Below are positions 1 to 6,695 of a stretch of DNA of 27,902 nt, piece by piece. Both the position numbers and the translations under genes were made by a program. Source of the stretch: JAFIEN01 sp051859505 (GTDB lineage Bacteria; Pseudomonadota; Alphaproteobacteria; Rhodobacterales; Rhodobacteraceae); NCBI GenBank assembly GCA_051859505.1, contig JBHYFN010000050.1, forward strand, positions 1 through 27,902, read 5' to 3'. The notes under the pieces were generated by a model, which saw only the letters and a list, made by a program, of their open reading frames with translations, had not been told where the DNA came from and did no database searches. Every line of letters begins with the position of its first letter. Within the stretch, counting starts at the first letter, position 1.

Positions 1-336
1 CACCATCAGATCGTCCAAGAGCCCCCCGCCCGCGTCGGTAAAGAGGCCGTAGCGCTGCCGCCCCTCGGGCAGGTCCAGCAGATCGACCGGCATCATCGCC
101 TCGAGCGCGCGGGCCAGCGCCTCCATCCCGGAGGTCGGGCGCAGGATCACCTGACCCATATGGCTCACGTCGAACAGGCTGGCCTTGGCGCGGGTCTGCA
201 GATGTTCGGCCATCACGCCTGCGGCATAGTGCACCGGCATCTCGTATCCGGCGAAGGGCACCATGCGCGCGCCCAACTCCCGGTGCAGCCCGTCAAGGCC
301 CAGCTGCCGCAATTCGCCCTCTGTCCCCTCGGCCAT
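1..336 (-). CDS. gcvT: Aminomethyltransferase GcvT (glycine cleavage T protein), 5' part only
   Basis: The gene runs off the left edge; 112 N-terminal codons are present. T protein moves the aminomethyl group of lipoylated H protein to tetrahydrofolate, releasing ammonia and methylene-THF in the cytoplasmic glycine cleavage system. Visible hallmarks are an opening LRQLGLDGLHRELGARMVPF stretch followed by AGYEMPVHY, then FDVSHMGQV and GLFTDAGGGLLDDLMV, all typical of the folate-binding GcvT domain. The start is the ATG at 336-334 with a purine-rich GGGGAAG upstream. It lies just downstream of a tandem glycine riboswitch on the same strand, which independently supports the assignment and predicts glycine-dependent expression. 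gcvH and gcvP would be expected beyond the left edge; that is inference. Confidence 0.95.
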   Translation of the reverse strand, partial: MAEGTEGELRQLGLDGLHRELGARMVPFAGYEMPVHYAAGVMAEHLQTRAKASLFDVSHMGQVILRPTSGMEALARALEAMMPVDLLDLPEGRQRYGLFTDAGGGLLDDLMV

Positions 337-354
337 CCGCTTCCCCACTTCGGG

Positions 355-396
355 CCGGCCTCACGGCCGGGCACTGCCGGACCCGACGGGTTCCGG
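355..396 (-). promoter_or_regulatory. Two hairpins between the glycine riboswitch and gcvT (possible expression platform)
   Basis: Two inverted repeats lie between the second aptamer and the gcvT start. One, at 355-370, has a 6-bp CCGGCC/GGCCGG stem with a 4-nt loop. The other, at 377-396, has an 8-bp stem with one bulge and a 3-nt loop. They could be the expression platform or ribosome-site-masking structure of the riboswitch. No U-run follows, so a classical intrinsic terminator is not supported. The regulatory role is inference. Confidence 0.35.
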
Positions 397-402
397 CCGA
401 TG

Positions 403-577
403 TGCCCCCTCTGTCCCTGCCCCGAAAGGCGCCTGAGATCGTTATCCCTTCGGCGGGCGCGGGTTGCGCCACTCTCCAGAGTTTTGTGCCGGAACGGTCC
501 CTTGCGCCTGAGAGTTTACCGGGGCGGTTGCTCCTTCGGCACCGGTCCGACCCCCAGGGCCCGACCGGATTCTCCCG
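403..577 (-). promoter_or_regulatory. Tandem glycine riboswitch (two aptamers) controlling gcvT
   Basis: Read on the minus strand, two glycine aptamers lie in series. Aptamer 1 (about 577-495) has GGGAGAATC at its 5' end, the core GCCGAAGGAGCAA (540-528) and CTCTCAGGC (514-506). Aptamer 2 (about 480-403) has GGAGAG (477-472), CGCCGAAGGGATAAC (455-441), ATCTCAGGC (439-431) and the 3' motif GGACAGAGGGG. These are the conserved gcvT-type elements in correct order and spacing. In the family, glycine binding usually activates glycine cleavage genes; the position in the gcvT 5' leader agrees. The promoter should lie above 580, but I do not see a convincing one. Confidence 0.95.
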
Positions 578-637
578 TTTCGACGCCTTATCGGTAGCCT
601 GCCGCTGCCCGCACTGGCAAGAGAGATCGTACCCGTC

Positions 638-697
638 CGATCGGTCTCTTGTCCGGCCCCTTGCCCGGCCCCGTGGACGGCCCCTTGGACGGCCTCT
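638..697. repeat. 12-bp tandem array, about five units, in the gcvT upstream region
   Basis: Consecutive 12-mers are CGATCGGTCTCT, TGTCCGGCCCCT, TGCCCGGCCCCG, TGGACGGCCCCT and TGGACGGCCTCT; the first is the most diverged. The array lies between the riboswitch and the plus-strand gene at 794, a divergent intergenic stretch of about 215 bases otherwise without a gene. It belongs to the set of short-period arrays seen across the left two-thirds of the window. Confidence 0.8.
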
Positions 698-721
698 CGG
701 CCGGGTGCGCGGGTGACGCGG

Positions 722-749
722 TTGACAGGGGGCGCGGGCCACACACCTT
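722..749 (+). promoter_or_regulatory. Candidate promoter for the gene at 794
   Basis: A perfect -35 TTGACA lies at 722-727. The best -10 at 16-nt spacing is CACCTT (744-749), which is weak. The spacing to the TTG start at 794 is suitable. It would also exclude the longer ATG-713 reading of the gene. Only the -35 is convincing. Confidence 0.3.
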
Positions 750-793
750 TGTGCCTCAGGCCAGGGAACAACTGGCCAAACCGGAGTGTCCTC

Positions 794-1525
794 TTGCTCA
801 TCGTCACGCCCGATACGATCCTCAACCGCGGTGCGCTGGCGCTGAAACAGGTGCCGCGGCGCTTTTTCGGGCGGGCGGTGCTCTGGCCGCGGGGCGGGGG
901 CGCGGGGCTCTGGCTGCGCACCCTGTTCGAAGTGCAGGCCTTCCGCTACACCCTGCCGCTTCTGCCCTTCCTGATCGTGGGCTTCACCTGGCGCAACACC
1001 GCCCTGGCCCTGGCGCAGGCGCCGCTTTTCATGCTTCTGATGATCGCCGCGGTCGAGATGCGCCTGCTGCGCCTCTCCGACAGGGCGCGCAAGGCCCTGA
1101 TGGACGAGGTGGAGGCCGCCCGCACCCGCGACCTGATCGCCGTGCGGGGCCGGGCGATCCTGACCCGGATCGCCGCCGGGCGCGGGTTGGGGCAGGGGCA
1201 AGGCGAGGGCAAGGGGCAGGGGCGGCTGCATCTGGTGATCGAACATTCCCCCCTCGCGCGGGTGGCGCCTCTCACCTATGTCTCGGTCCAGGCCGAGCTT
1301 TCGGGCGCGCGCCCCGCGATCCTGCCGCTGGACCCTTCCGAACGCGCGCTGATCACCAAGGTGCTGTTCGACGCGGAGCTGCCGGAAGAAGCCTCGCGCC
1401 GGCTCTCGCTCTTTGAGGGCGAGGCGCTGCGGATGATCACCCTCGACACCTCCGAGGTTTCGGCCCATGCCCGGCTGCGCGCAGTGCTTGAGGCCGACGG
1501 GCCGGTCGCGGCGGCCGTCACCTGA
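794..1525 (+). CDS. Conserved hypothetical membrane protein (two TM segments, cytosolic tail)
   Basis: Function not recognised. From the TTG at 794 the product is 243 aa, beginning MLIVTPDTILNRGALALKQ. An ATG in the same frame exists at 713, but GGAG at 783-786 sits 7 nt before the TTG and a TTGACA box lies inside the longer version, so TTG is preferred. Two adjacent hydrophobic stretches around residues 50-90 (LPLLPFLIVGF and FMLLMIAAVEM) form a likely helical hairpin, followed by a soluble domain with charged helices. A Gly/Gln/Glu/Lys-rich stretch (GLGQGQGEGKGQG) near residue 131 is encoded by a short tandem array. It lies 88 bp before prfA in the same direction, so cotranscription is possible. 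Confidence 0.75.
   Translation: MLIVTPDTILNRGALALKQVPRRFFGRAVLWPRGGGAGLWLRTLFEVQAFRYTLPLLPFLIVGFTWRNTALALAQAPLFMLLMIAAVEMRLLRLSDRARKALMDEVEAARTRDLIAVRGRAILTRIAAGRGLGQGQGEGKGQGRLHLVIEHSPLARVAPLTYVSVQAELSGARPAILPLDPSERALITKVLFDAELPEEASRRLSLFEGEALRMITLDTSEVSAHARLRAVLEADGPVAAAVT
1184..1222 (+). repeat. In-frame 12-bp (2 x 6) array inside the 794 gene
   Basis: The repeated units encode GLGQ-GQGE-GKGQ-G, i.e. a 12-bp period with an internal 6-bp GG-purine rhythm. The period is a multiple of three, so copy-number change would keep the frame. It sits between two better-structured parts of the protein and looks like a linker expansion. Confidence 0.65.
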
Positions 1526-1582
1526 CCACCCTGCCGCCACCCGCCACCTGACCACCCCCACCTGACCACCCACCACTTGACC
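1519..1582. repeat. Degenerate CACCTGACCACC repeats spanning a stop codon
   Basis: CACCTGACCACC occurs at 1519-1530, 1545-1556 and 1559-1570, followed by the variant CACCACTTGACC at 1571-1582. The first copy contains the TGA stop (1523-1525) of the upstream gene, so each further copy carries another TGA. Spacing is irregular (26, 14, 12). The array fills most of the gap before prfA. Confidence 0.75.
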
Positions 1583-1613
1583 GCACCGCCCCGATCCGTG
1601 AAGGGATTGGGCC

Positions 1614-2678
1614 ATGATACCGCAGGACAAGCTCGATCAGTTGACCGCCCGCTTCCAGTTTCTGGAGGCCAAGCTGCAATCCGATCTTTCGGGGCCCGAG
1701 GTGGTGTCGCTCAGCCGCGAATATTCCGAACTGCGCCCCGTCGTGGCCACCGTCGCCGAGTATCGCGCGCTCGCCGAAGAGCTGGCCCAGACCGAGGCGA
1801 TGCTCTCGGACCCCGAGATGCGCGCCCTGGCCGAAGAAGAGCTGCCGGACCTGCGCGCGCGGCTGGAGGCGGCCGAACATGCCGTCCGCCTGGTCCTTCT
1901 GCCCCGCGATGCGGCCGATGCGCGCCCCGCGATGATCGAGATCCGCCCCGGCACCGGCGGCGAGGAAGCCGCCCTTTTCGCGGCCGATCTGTTGCGGATG
2001 TATCAGCGCTATGCCGAAGGCCGCGGCTGGAGTTTCGAGATCATCGAAGAGCAGCTGACCGAACTCGGCGGCATCCGCGAGCTTGTGGCGCGGGTCGCGG
2101 GCGAGGGGGCCTTTGCGCGGCTGAAATACGAAAGCGGCGTGCACCGCGTCCAGCGCGTGCCCGCGACCGAGGCGGGCGGGCGCATCCACACCTCTGCCGC
2201 CACCGTGGCCGTTCTGCCCGAGGCCGAGGATGTGGATGTCAGGATCGACCCGGCCGACATCCGCATCGACACGATGCGCGCCAGCGGCGCGGGCGGCCAG
2301 CATGTCAACACCACCGACTCGGCCGTGCGCATCACCCATCTGCCCAGCGGCATCGTCGTGACCTCGGCGCAGAAATCGCAGCATCGCAACCGCGAACTGG
2401 CGATGAACGTGCTCAAGGCGCGGCTTTATGACCTTGAACGGCAAAGGCTGCACGGCGCGCGCGCCGCTGACCGCAAGGCCCAGGTCGGCAGCGGCGACCG
2501 GTCCGAGAGGATCCGCACCTACAACTTTCCCCAGGGCCGGATGACCGATCACCGGATCAACCTCACCCTCTATCGGCTGGAACAGGTGCTGGCCGGCGAT
2601 CTGGACGAGGTGATCGACGCGCTGACGGCCGACGCGCAGGCCGCCCTTCTGGCCGAGATGGCCGACGGGGCCGCATGA
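1614..2678 (+). CDS. prfA: Peptide chain release factor 1
   Basis: RF1 recognises UAA and UAG in the ribosomal A site and triggers hydrolysis of the finished peptide. The 354-aa product has the usual RF1 length. Visible are the N-terminal helical domain (about 1-100), the IEIRPGTGGEEAALFA segment, the codon-reading tripeptide PAT at 183-185 (RF1 type, not the SPF of RF2) and the catalytic GGQ at 227-229 within GAGGQHVNTTDSAVRI. The C-terminal GDRSERIRTYNFPQGRMTDHR segment is also diagnostic. It overlaps prmC by ATGA, coupling the factor to the enzyme that methylates its GGQ glutamine. The start is the ATG at 1614, preceded by GAAGGGATT. Confidence 0.97.
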   Translation: MIPQDKLDQLTARFQFLEAKLQSDLSGPEVVSLSREYSELRPVVATVAEYRALAEELAQTEAMLSDPEMRALAEEELPDLRARLEAAEHAVRLVLLPRDAADARPAMIEIRPGTGGEEAALFAADLLRMYQRYAEGRGWSFEIIEEQLTELGGIRELVARVAGEGAFARLKYESGVHRVQRVPATEAGGRIHTSAATVAVLPEAEDVDVRIDPADIRIDTMRASGAGGQHVNTTDSAVRITHLPSGIVVTSAQKSQHRNRELAMNVLKARLYDLERQRLHGARAADRKAQVGSGDRSERIRTYNFPQGRMTDHRINLTLYRLEQVLAGDLDEVIDALTADAQAALLAEMADGAA

Positions 2679-3577
2679 GCCCCGGTTCCGAGGGGCCGCC
2701 CGAGGAGCGGCCCGAGGAGCGCCCCGGGGAGCGGCCCGAGGAGCGCCCCGATCCTGCCGCGGCCTTGCGCGCGGGCGTGGCGCGGCTGCGGGCGGCTGGG
2801 GTCGAGGATCCGGCCGGGGATGCGCGGCGGCTGATGGAACATGCGGCCGGCGTGCAGCGCGGGCAGCTGGCCCTTGTGATGCCCGACCGGATCACGCCCG
2901 AGGCGGTTGACGCTTTCGAGGCGCTTGTCGCGCGCCGCGCGGCGCGGGAACCCGTCTCGCATCTGACCGGGTCGCGGGCCTTCTACGGCCGCGCCTTCCA
3001 TGTGACGGGCGATGTGCTCGACCCCCGGCCCGAGACGGAAATCCTTGTCGAATCAGCCCTGTCCGAGCCGTTCTCGCATCTCCTTGACCTTGGCACCGGG
3101 TCGGGCTGCATCCTTGTCACGCTGCTGGCCGAGGTGGCTTCGGCGCATGGCCTTGGCCTTGATCTGTCGCCCGAGGCGCTGGCGGTGGCCGAACATAACG
3201 CGGCCATGCTGGGCGTCGCGTCGCGTGCCCGCTTTGCCGTCTCGGACTGGGCGGCCGCGGCGCGGGGGCCTTATGATCTGATCGTGTCGAACCCGCCCTA
3301 TATCGCGGCCGACGAGATGGCGGAACTTGCCCCCGAGGTCCGCGACTGGGAGCCGCATCTGGCGCTGACCGACGGGGCCGACGGGCTGGGCGCCTATCGC
3401 GCGATCCTTGCCACGGCGCCGCGCCACCTGTCGCGCAACGGGCGCATCCTGCTCGAGATCGGCCCGACGCAGGCCGCGGCGGTCAGCGCGCTTGGCCGGG
3501 CGGCGGGGCTGGTCGCGGCGCCGCCGATCCGGGATCTGGACGGGCGCGACCGGGTGATCCTGCTGCGCTGGCCCTGA
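2675..3577 (+). CDS. prmC: Release factor glutamine N5-methyltransferase PrmC
   Basis: PrmC (HemK family) uses S-adenosylmethionine to methylate the Gln of the GGQ motif in RF1 and RF2. The 300-aa protein shows an N-terminal helical substrate-binding domain, RPETEILVE at the domain junction, the SAM-binding motif DLGTGSGC at 138-145 and the catalytic NPPY at 206-209 within IVSNPPYIAADE. The start codon overlaps the prfA stop (ATGA at 2675-2678), which fixes the start. Residues 6-25 are an odd four-residue repeat (EGPP, EERP, EERP, GERP, EERP) not typical of the family and encoded by a 12-bp array. A strong hairpin follows the gene. Confidence 0.96.
   Translation: MSPGSEGPPEERPEERPGERPEERPDPAAALRAGVARLRAAGVEDPAGDARRLMEHAAGVQRGQLALVMPDRITPEAVDAFEALVARRAAREPVSHLTGSRAFYGRAFHVTGDVLDPRPETEILVESALSEPFSHLLDLGTGSGCILVTLLAEVASAHGLGLDLSPEALAVAEHNAAMLGVASRARFAVSDWAAAARGPYDLIVSNPPYIAADEMAELAPEVRDWEPHLALTDGADGLGAYRAILATAPRHLSRNGRILLEIGPTQAAAVSALGRAAGLVAAPPIRDLDGRDRVILLRWP
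2690..2749 (+). repeat. 12-bp tandem array in the prmC N-terminus (five units)
   Basis: Units GAGGGGCCGCCC, GAGGAGCGGCCC, GAGGAGCGCCCC, GGGGAGCGGCCC and GAGGAGCGCCCC run without gaps, each encoding four residues (E/G-E/G-R/P-P). The array begins at codon 6 and precedes the folded N-terminal domain, so it probably adds a disordered, charged tail. Confidence 0.9.
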
Positions 3578-3580
3578 CCG

Positions 3581-3614
3581 GGGGCCGTTCGCCCGGGTTT
3601 CGGGCAACGGCCCC
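3581..3614 (+). terminator. Strong hairpin after prmC
   Basis: GGGGCCGTT pairs perfectly with AACGGCCCC, and an inner GCCCG pairs with CGGGC, leaving a short loop. It starts 4 nt after the prmC stop. No U-tract follows, as is common in very GC-rich genomes, so it could be a terminator or a 3'-stabilising structure. Confidence 0.6.
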
Positions 3615-3825
3615 GCTATGGCGAAAAGCGCACAATTGCCTGAAGCGTCGATATTTCCCTTGCCCTTCGGGGAATCTCGTGGTTATTCGACGCATCGGCA
3701 AGAGGCGGGCGCAGCCCTCCCGGCCGGTACGTAGCCAGATCATCGCGGGCTTGTTTGAACGGCGCGGAACGCGTCAGCGAAGCCCAAGGCACAACGCCCC
3801 GACCGGGCCCGATACGAAGAATCTG

Positions 3826-4683
3826 ATGAGATCATCCAAATCACGCTCGCGGGGCAACAAGAACCGCCAGGCGCGCCCCAGCGGCGGCAATATCGTCAAC
3901 CGCGTCTTCGACAGCTCCGGCCCCGAAGGCAAGGTGCGCGGCACGCCGCAGCAGATCATCGAGAAATACACCCAGCTTCACCGCGATGCCCAGCTTTCCG
4001 GCGACCGCGTGAATGCCGAGAATTACGCCCAGCATGCCGAGCATTACACCCGCATGCTGGCCGAAGCGATGCGCGAGATCGACCGCGCCCGCGAGGAACA
4101 GGAACAGGCCAACCGCGACCGTCAGGCCGAGCGTGACCGGCAGAATGCCGAGCGCCAGCAGTCGGAGCGGCAGAATGCGGATCGCCAGCAGTCGGAGCGC
4201 CCGTCGCAAGAGCGTGCGCAGAACGACCGGGCGCAACAGGACCGGCCGCAACAGGATCGGCAATCAGACCGCCAGCAGGACCGCCAATCAGATCGCCAGC
4301 AGGACGGCCGTCAGGCCGAGCGCGAGCGCGAAAGGGAGCGGCGTCTGAGGCATCAGGAGGAGCTGGCCGCCGATCCTTCGACCGCCGCCCAGCCCGATCT
4401 GCCGGATTTCATCCTGAACGGACCCGTTCTTGACGACTCGGGCGAAGCGACCGACAGCGGTCTGGTCGAGACGCCTGAAATGCGCTCGGGCAGCGAGGCC
4501 GCAAGCCGCCCGCGCCCGGCCCCGCGCAAGCGCCCCGCCCCGGCAGAGACCGGAGAGGAAAGCGCCGCCCCGGCCGAAGCGCCAGAGGAAAAGGCTGCAG
4601 CCAAACCAAGGGCCCGCAAACCCCGCGCCAAGCCGGCCGCTTCCGAAGCCGCCGCCGAGGGGCCGGTGAGCGCCGCCGACTGA
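3826..4683 (+). CDS. DUF4167 domain-containing protein
   Basis: The 285-aa product begins MRSSKSRSRGNKNRQARPSG and continues with NIVNRVFDSSGPEGKVRGTP, QQIIEKYTQLHRDAQLSGD and NAENYAQHAEHYTRML. This is the conserved alphaproteobacterial DUF4167 module (residues about 1-85). Then comes a long low-complexity, highly charged segment rich in Arg, Gln, Asp and Glu with repeats such as DRQSDRQQ, and a Pro/Ala/Lys-rich tail. Function is unknown; the basic N-terminus suggests nucleic-acid or ribosome contact, which is inference. An in-frame GTG at 3679 would add 49 residues unlike the family, so ATG 3826 is chosen. The 212 bases between the prmC hairpin and this start hold no gene I can support. Confidence 0.88.
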   Translation: MRSSKSRSRGNKNRQARPSGGNIVNRVFDSSGPEGKVRGTPQQIIEKYTQLHRDAQLSGDRVNAENYAQHAEHYTRMLAEAMREIDRAREEQEQANRDRQAERDRQNAERQQSERQNADRQQSERPSQERAQNDRAQQDRPQQDRQSDRQQDRQSDRQQDGRQAERERERERRLRHQEELAADPSTAAQPDLPDFILNGPVLDDSGEATDSGLVETPEMRSGSEAASRPRPAPRKRPAPAETGEESAAPAEAPEEKAAAKPRARKPRAKPAASEAAAEGPVSAAD

Positions 4684-4703
4684 CGTCCGATTGACCCCAG
4701 ACT

Positions 4704-4725
4704 GACCGTCCCGGGCGGGGCGGTC
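4704..4725. terminator. Hairpin between convergent DUF4167 and rsmA genes
   Basis: GACCGTCCC pairs with GGGGCGGTC (one G-T wobble, 4-nt loop), 20 bp after the DUF4167 stop. It lies between converging genes and may terminate the plus-strand transcript. No U-run follows. Confidence 0.45.
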
Positions 4726-4769
4726 TGCAGGCTTCGGGACTCAGGCCGCGCGCGCCTTGAGAGGGCGCT

Positions 4770-4841
4770 CAGTCCTCGGCTCAGACTCCGGCCCAGTCTC
4801 TGGCCCAGTCTCTGGCCCCGTCTTTGGCTCAGCCCTCGGCG
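4770..4841. repeat. 12-bp tandem array, six units, spanning the rsmA stop codon
   Basis: On the plus strand the units are CAGTCCTCGGCT, CAGACTCCGGCC, CAGTCTCTGGCC, CAGTCTCTGGCC, CCGTCTTTGGCT and CAGCCCTCGGCG. The rsmA stop (4829-4831) falls at the boundary of the last two units, so the array begins in the final codons of rsmA and extends about 60 bp past the gene. The two identical central copies suggest a recent duplication. Confidence 0.9.
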
Positions 4842-5671
4842 CTGTCGATCTGGCGCGCGAGGGCGCAGAAGGCCTCCAGCCCGATCTGCTCGGCCCGTTC
4901 GGTGGGGGCGATGCCGGCTGCGCGCAGGTGATCCTCGATCCCGGGGCTGATGCCGCGCAGGCTTGAGCGCAGCATCTTGCGCCGCTGGTTGAACCCCGCC
5001 GCCACAACCCGCGACAGCGTCTCGGCCCGGGCGGGAAAGCGGGGCGCGGGCAGGGCGGTCAGATGCACCACGGCGGACGAGACCTTGGGCGGCGGCGTGA
5101 AGGCGGCGGGCGGCAGGTCCAGCACGATCCGCGGCTCGGCCCGCCATTGCGCAAGGATCGCCAGCCGGCCATAGGCCTTGGTCCCCGGCCGCGCCACGAT
5201 CCTTTCGGCCACCTCGCGCTGAAACATCAGCGTGAGCGAGGTCCAGAACGGCGGCCAGTCGGGCGGCGTCAGCCAGCGCACCAGAAGCTCGGTCCCCACA
5301 TTATAGGGCAGGTTCGACACGACGCGGATCGGCGGCCTGAGATGGGCCAAGGGATCGACCCGCAGCGCATCGCCCGAAACCACCGTCAGCCGCCCGGGAT
5401 AGCGCTCGGCGATCTCGGCCAGGGCGGGCAGGCAGCGGTCGTCCTTCTCGATCGCCAGAACATGCCGCGCGCCTTCGGCCAGAAGCCCCCGCGTCAGCCC
5501 GCCGGGGCCGGGGCCGACCTCGAGCACGTCAGAGGCCGCCAGATCTCCGGCGGCCCGGGCGATGCGGGCGGTCAGGTTCAGATCCAGCAGGAAGTTCTGC
5601 CCCAGGGCCTTTTTCGCGGCGATGCCATGACGCGCGATCACCGCGCGCAGGGGCGGCAGGTCGTCGATCAT
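4829..5671 (-). CDS. rsmA: 16S rRNA (adenine1518-N6/adenine1519-N6)-dimethyltransferase
   Basis: RsmA (KsgA) dimethylates two adjacent adenines in the 3' helix of 16S rRNA late in small-subunit assembly. The 280-aa protein has the family landmarks in order: KALGQNFL (GQNFL at 24-28), the SAM-binding EVGPGPGGLT around 51-60, the catalytic SNLPYN (NLPY at 120-123), AFTPPPKVSSAVV and the C-terminal FNQRRKMLRSSLRG. The ATG at 5671 gives the standard N-terminus; a longer reading through 5767 overlaps pdxA and lacks homology. It is the last gene of the lptF-lptG-lptD-surA-pdxA-rsmA run, 43 bp after pdxA. The pdxA-ksgA order is also known from enterobacteria. Its last codons merge into a 12-bp tandem array. 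Confidence 0.96.
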   Translation of the reverse strand: MIDDLPPLRAVIARHGIAAKKALGQNFLLDLNLTARIARAAGDLAASDVLEVGPGPGGLTRGLLAEGARHVLAIEKDDRCLPALAEIAERYPGRLTVVSGDALRVDPLAHLRPPIRVVSNLPYNVGTELLVRWLTPPDWPPFWTSLTLMFQREVAERIVARPGTKAYGRLAILAQWRAEPRIVLDLPPAAFTPPPKVSSAVVHLTALPAPRFPARAETLSRVVAAGFNQRRKMLRSSLRGISPGIEDHLRAAGIAPTERAEQIGLEAFCALARQIDSAEG

Positions 5672-5714
5672 GGCGCGGCAGGCCCGGTGAGGGGCACGGC
5701 GTCTCGGGACAGGC

Positions 5715-6695
5715 TCATTCCGTCGCCTCGGGCATCCTGCCGCGCGCCCGCGCCATCTCGCTGGCAAGGCGCAGGGCGGCGATCATGCTGGTGGGGTCGG
5801 CGATGCCCTTGCAGGCAATGTCGAAGGCGGTGCCGTGATCGGGCGATGTGCGCACGAAGGGCAGGCCCAGGGTGACATTGACGCCGCCTGCGAAATCCAC
5901 CGTCTTGATCGGGATCAGCGCCTGATCGTGATACATGCAGACCGCCACGTCATAGCGGGCGCGGGCCTCGGGGTGAAACATCGTATCGGCGGGAAGGGGC
6001 CCCGCGATCTCCATCCCCTCGGCGCGCAGCCGTTCGAGGACGGGGGTGATCACCTCGATCTCTTCGCGGCCCATGCGGCCGCCCTCGCCGGCATGGGGGT
6101 TGAGGCCCGCCACCGCGATCCGGGGCCGGGGCAGGCCGAAGTCGCGGGCCAGGGCCGCGGCGGTAAGGCGCAGGGTCTCGTCCAGCAGCTCGGGCGTCAG
6201 CGCGTCAGGCACGGAGGCGAGCGCGGTGTGGATCGTCACCGGCACCACGCGCAGGCCCGGGGCCACCAGCATCATCACCACCCGCCCCACCCCGGCCAGC
6301 GAGGCCAGGTATTCGGTATGGCCCGGATAGGCAAAGCCCGCGCCATCAGAGAGCGCCTTCTTGTTGATCGGGCCGGTGCAGAGCCCCTCCACAACGCCGC
6401 TTCGCGCCAGCGCCACGCCGCGCGCGATGGCGGCCAGGACCGGGGCGGCATGGGCGGGATCGGGCTGGCCGGGCCGGGCGGGGGGGCCGAAATCCTGCAC
6501 CAGAACCGGCAGCGCGCGGGCCGAGACCGCGCGCGCCGTCGACGGATCGGCCTCTTGCCAGGGGGTGCCGAGGGGCAGGTGCCGGGGATCGCCGATCCAG
6601 AGGATCGGCAGGTCGTCACGAAGCGCGGCCCAGGCGCGGGCGGCGACCTCGGGCCCGATCCCGGCCGGTTCGCCGCAGCTGACCGCGATGGTCAT
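5715..6695 (-). CDS. pdxA: 4-hydroxythreonine-4-phosphate dehydrogenase
   Basis: PdxA oxidises 4-phosphohydroxy-L-threonine with NAD(P)+, and the product decarboxylates to the amine that PdxJ condenses to pyridoxine 5'-phosphate. The 326-aa protein has the family length and motifs: the opening SCGEPAGIGPEV, TGPINKKAL, YPGHTEYLA, AGLNPHAGEGG, the metal-binding MYHDQALIPIK and the C-terminal TSPDHGTAFDIA. The ATG overlaps the surA stop (ATGA at 6695-6692), indicating translational coupling. Local PLP users (the D-threonine aldolase-like enzyme and Alr) are in separate transcription units, so the surA-pdxA-rsmA neighbourhood reflects conserved order rather than a shared pathway. Confidence 0.96.
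   Translation of the reverse strand: MTIAVSCGEPAGIGPEVAARAWAALRDDLPILWIGDPRHLPLGTPWQEADPSTARAVSARALPVLVQDFGPPARPGQPDPAHAAPVLAAIARGVALARSGVVEGLCTGPINKKALSDGAGFAYPGHTEYLASLAGVGRVVMMLVAPGLRVVPVTIHTALASVPDALTPELLDETLRLTAAALARDFGLPRPRIAVAGLNPHAGEGGRMGREEIEVITPVLERLRAEGMEIAGPLPADTMFHPEARARYDVAVCMYHDQALIPIKTVDFAGGVNVTLGLPFVRTSPDHGTAFDIACKGIADPTSMIAALRLASEMARARGRMPEATE

Noticed and set aside
293..1630. A 445-codon minus-strand frame covering the riboswitch and the 794 gene
   Set aside because: It runs through the glycine riboswitch and opposite a better-supported gene; composition is typical of an antisense shadow.
3660..3688. Promoter upstream of the DUF4167 gene (TTGCCC with TTATTC at 17 nt)
   Set aside because: Both boxes are too weak to support a call.
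3679..3825. N-terminal extension of the DUF4167 protein from GTG 3679
   Set aside because: The extra residues are unlike the family N-terminus, which begins exactly at the ATG at 3826.
4770..4841. CRISPR array
   Set aside because: Units are 12 bp head to tail with no spacers and vary in sequence; same for the other arrays.
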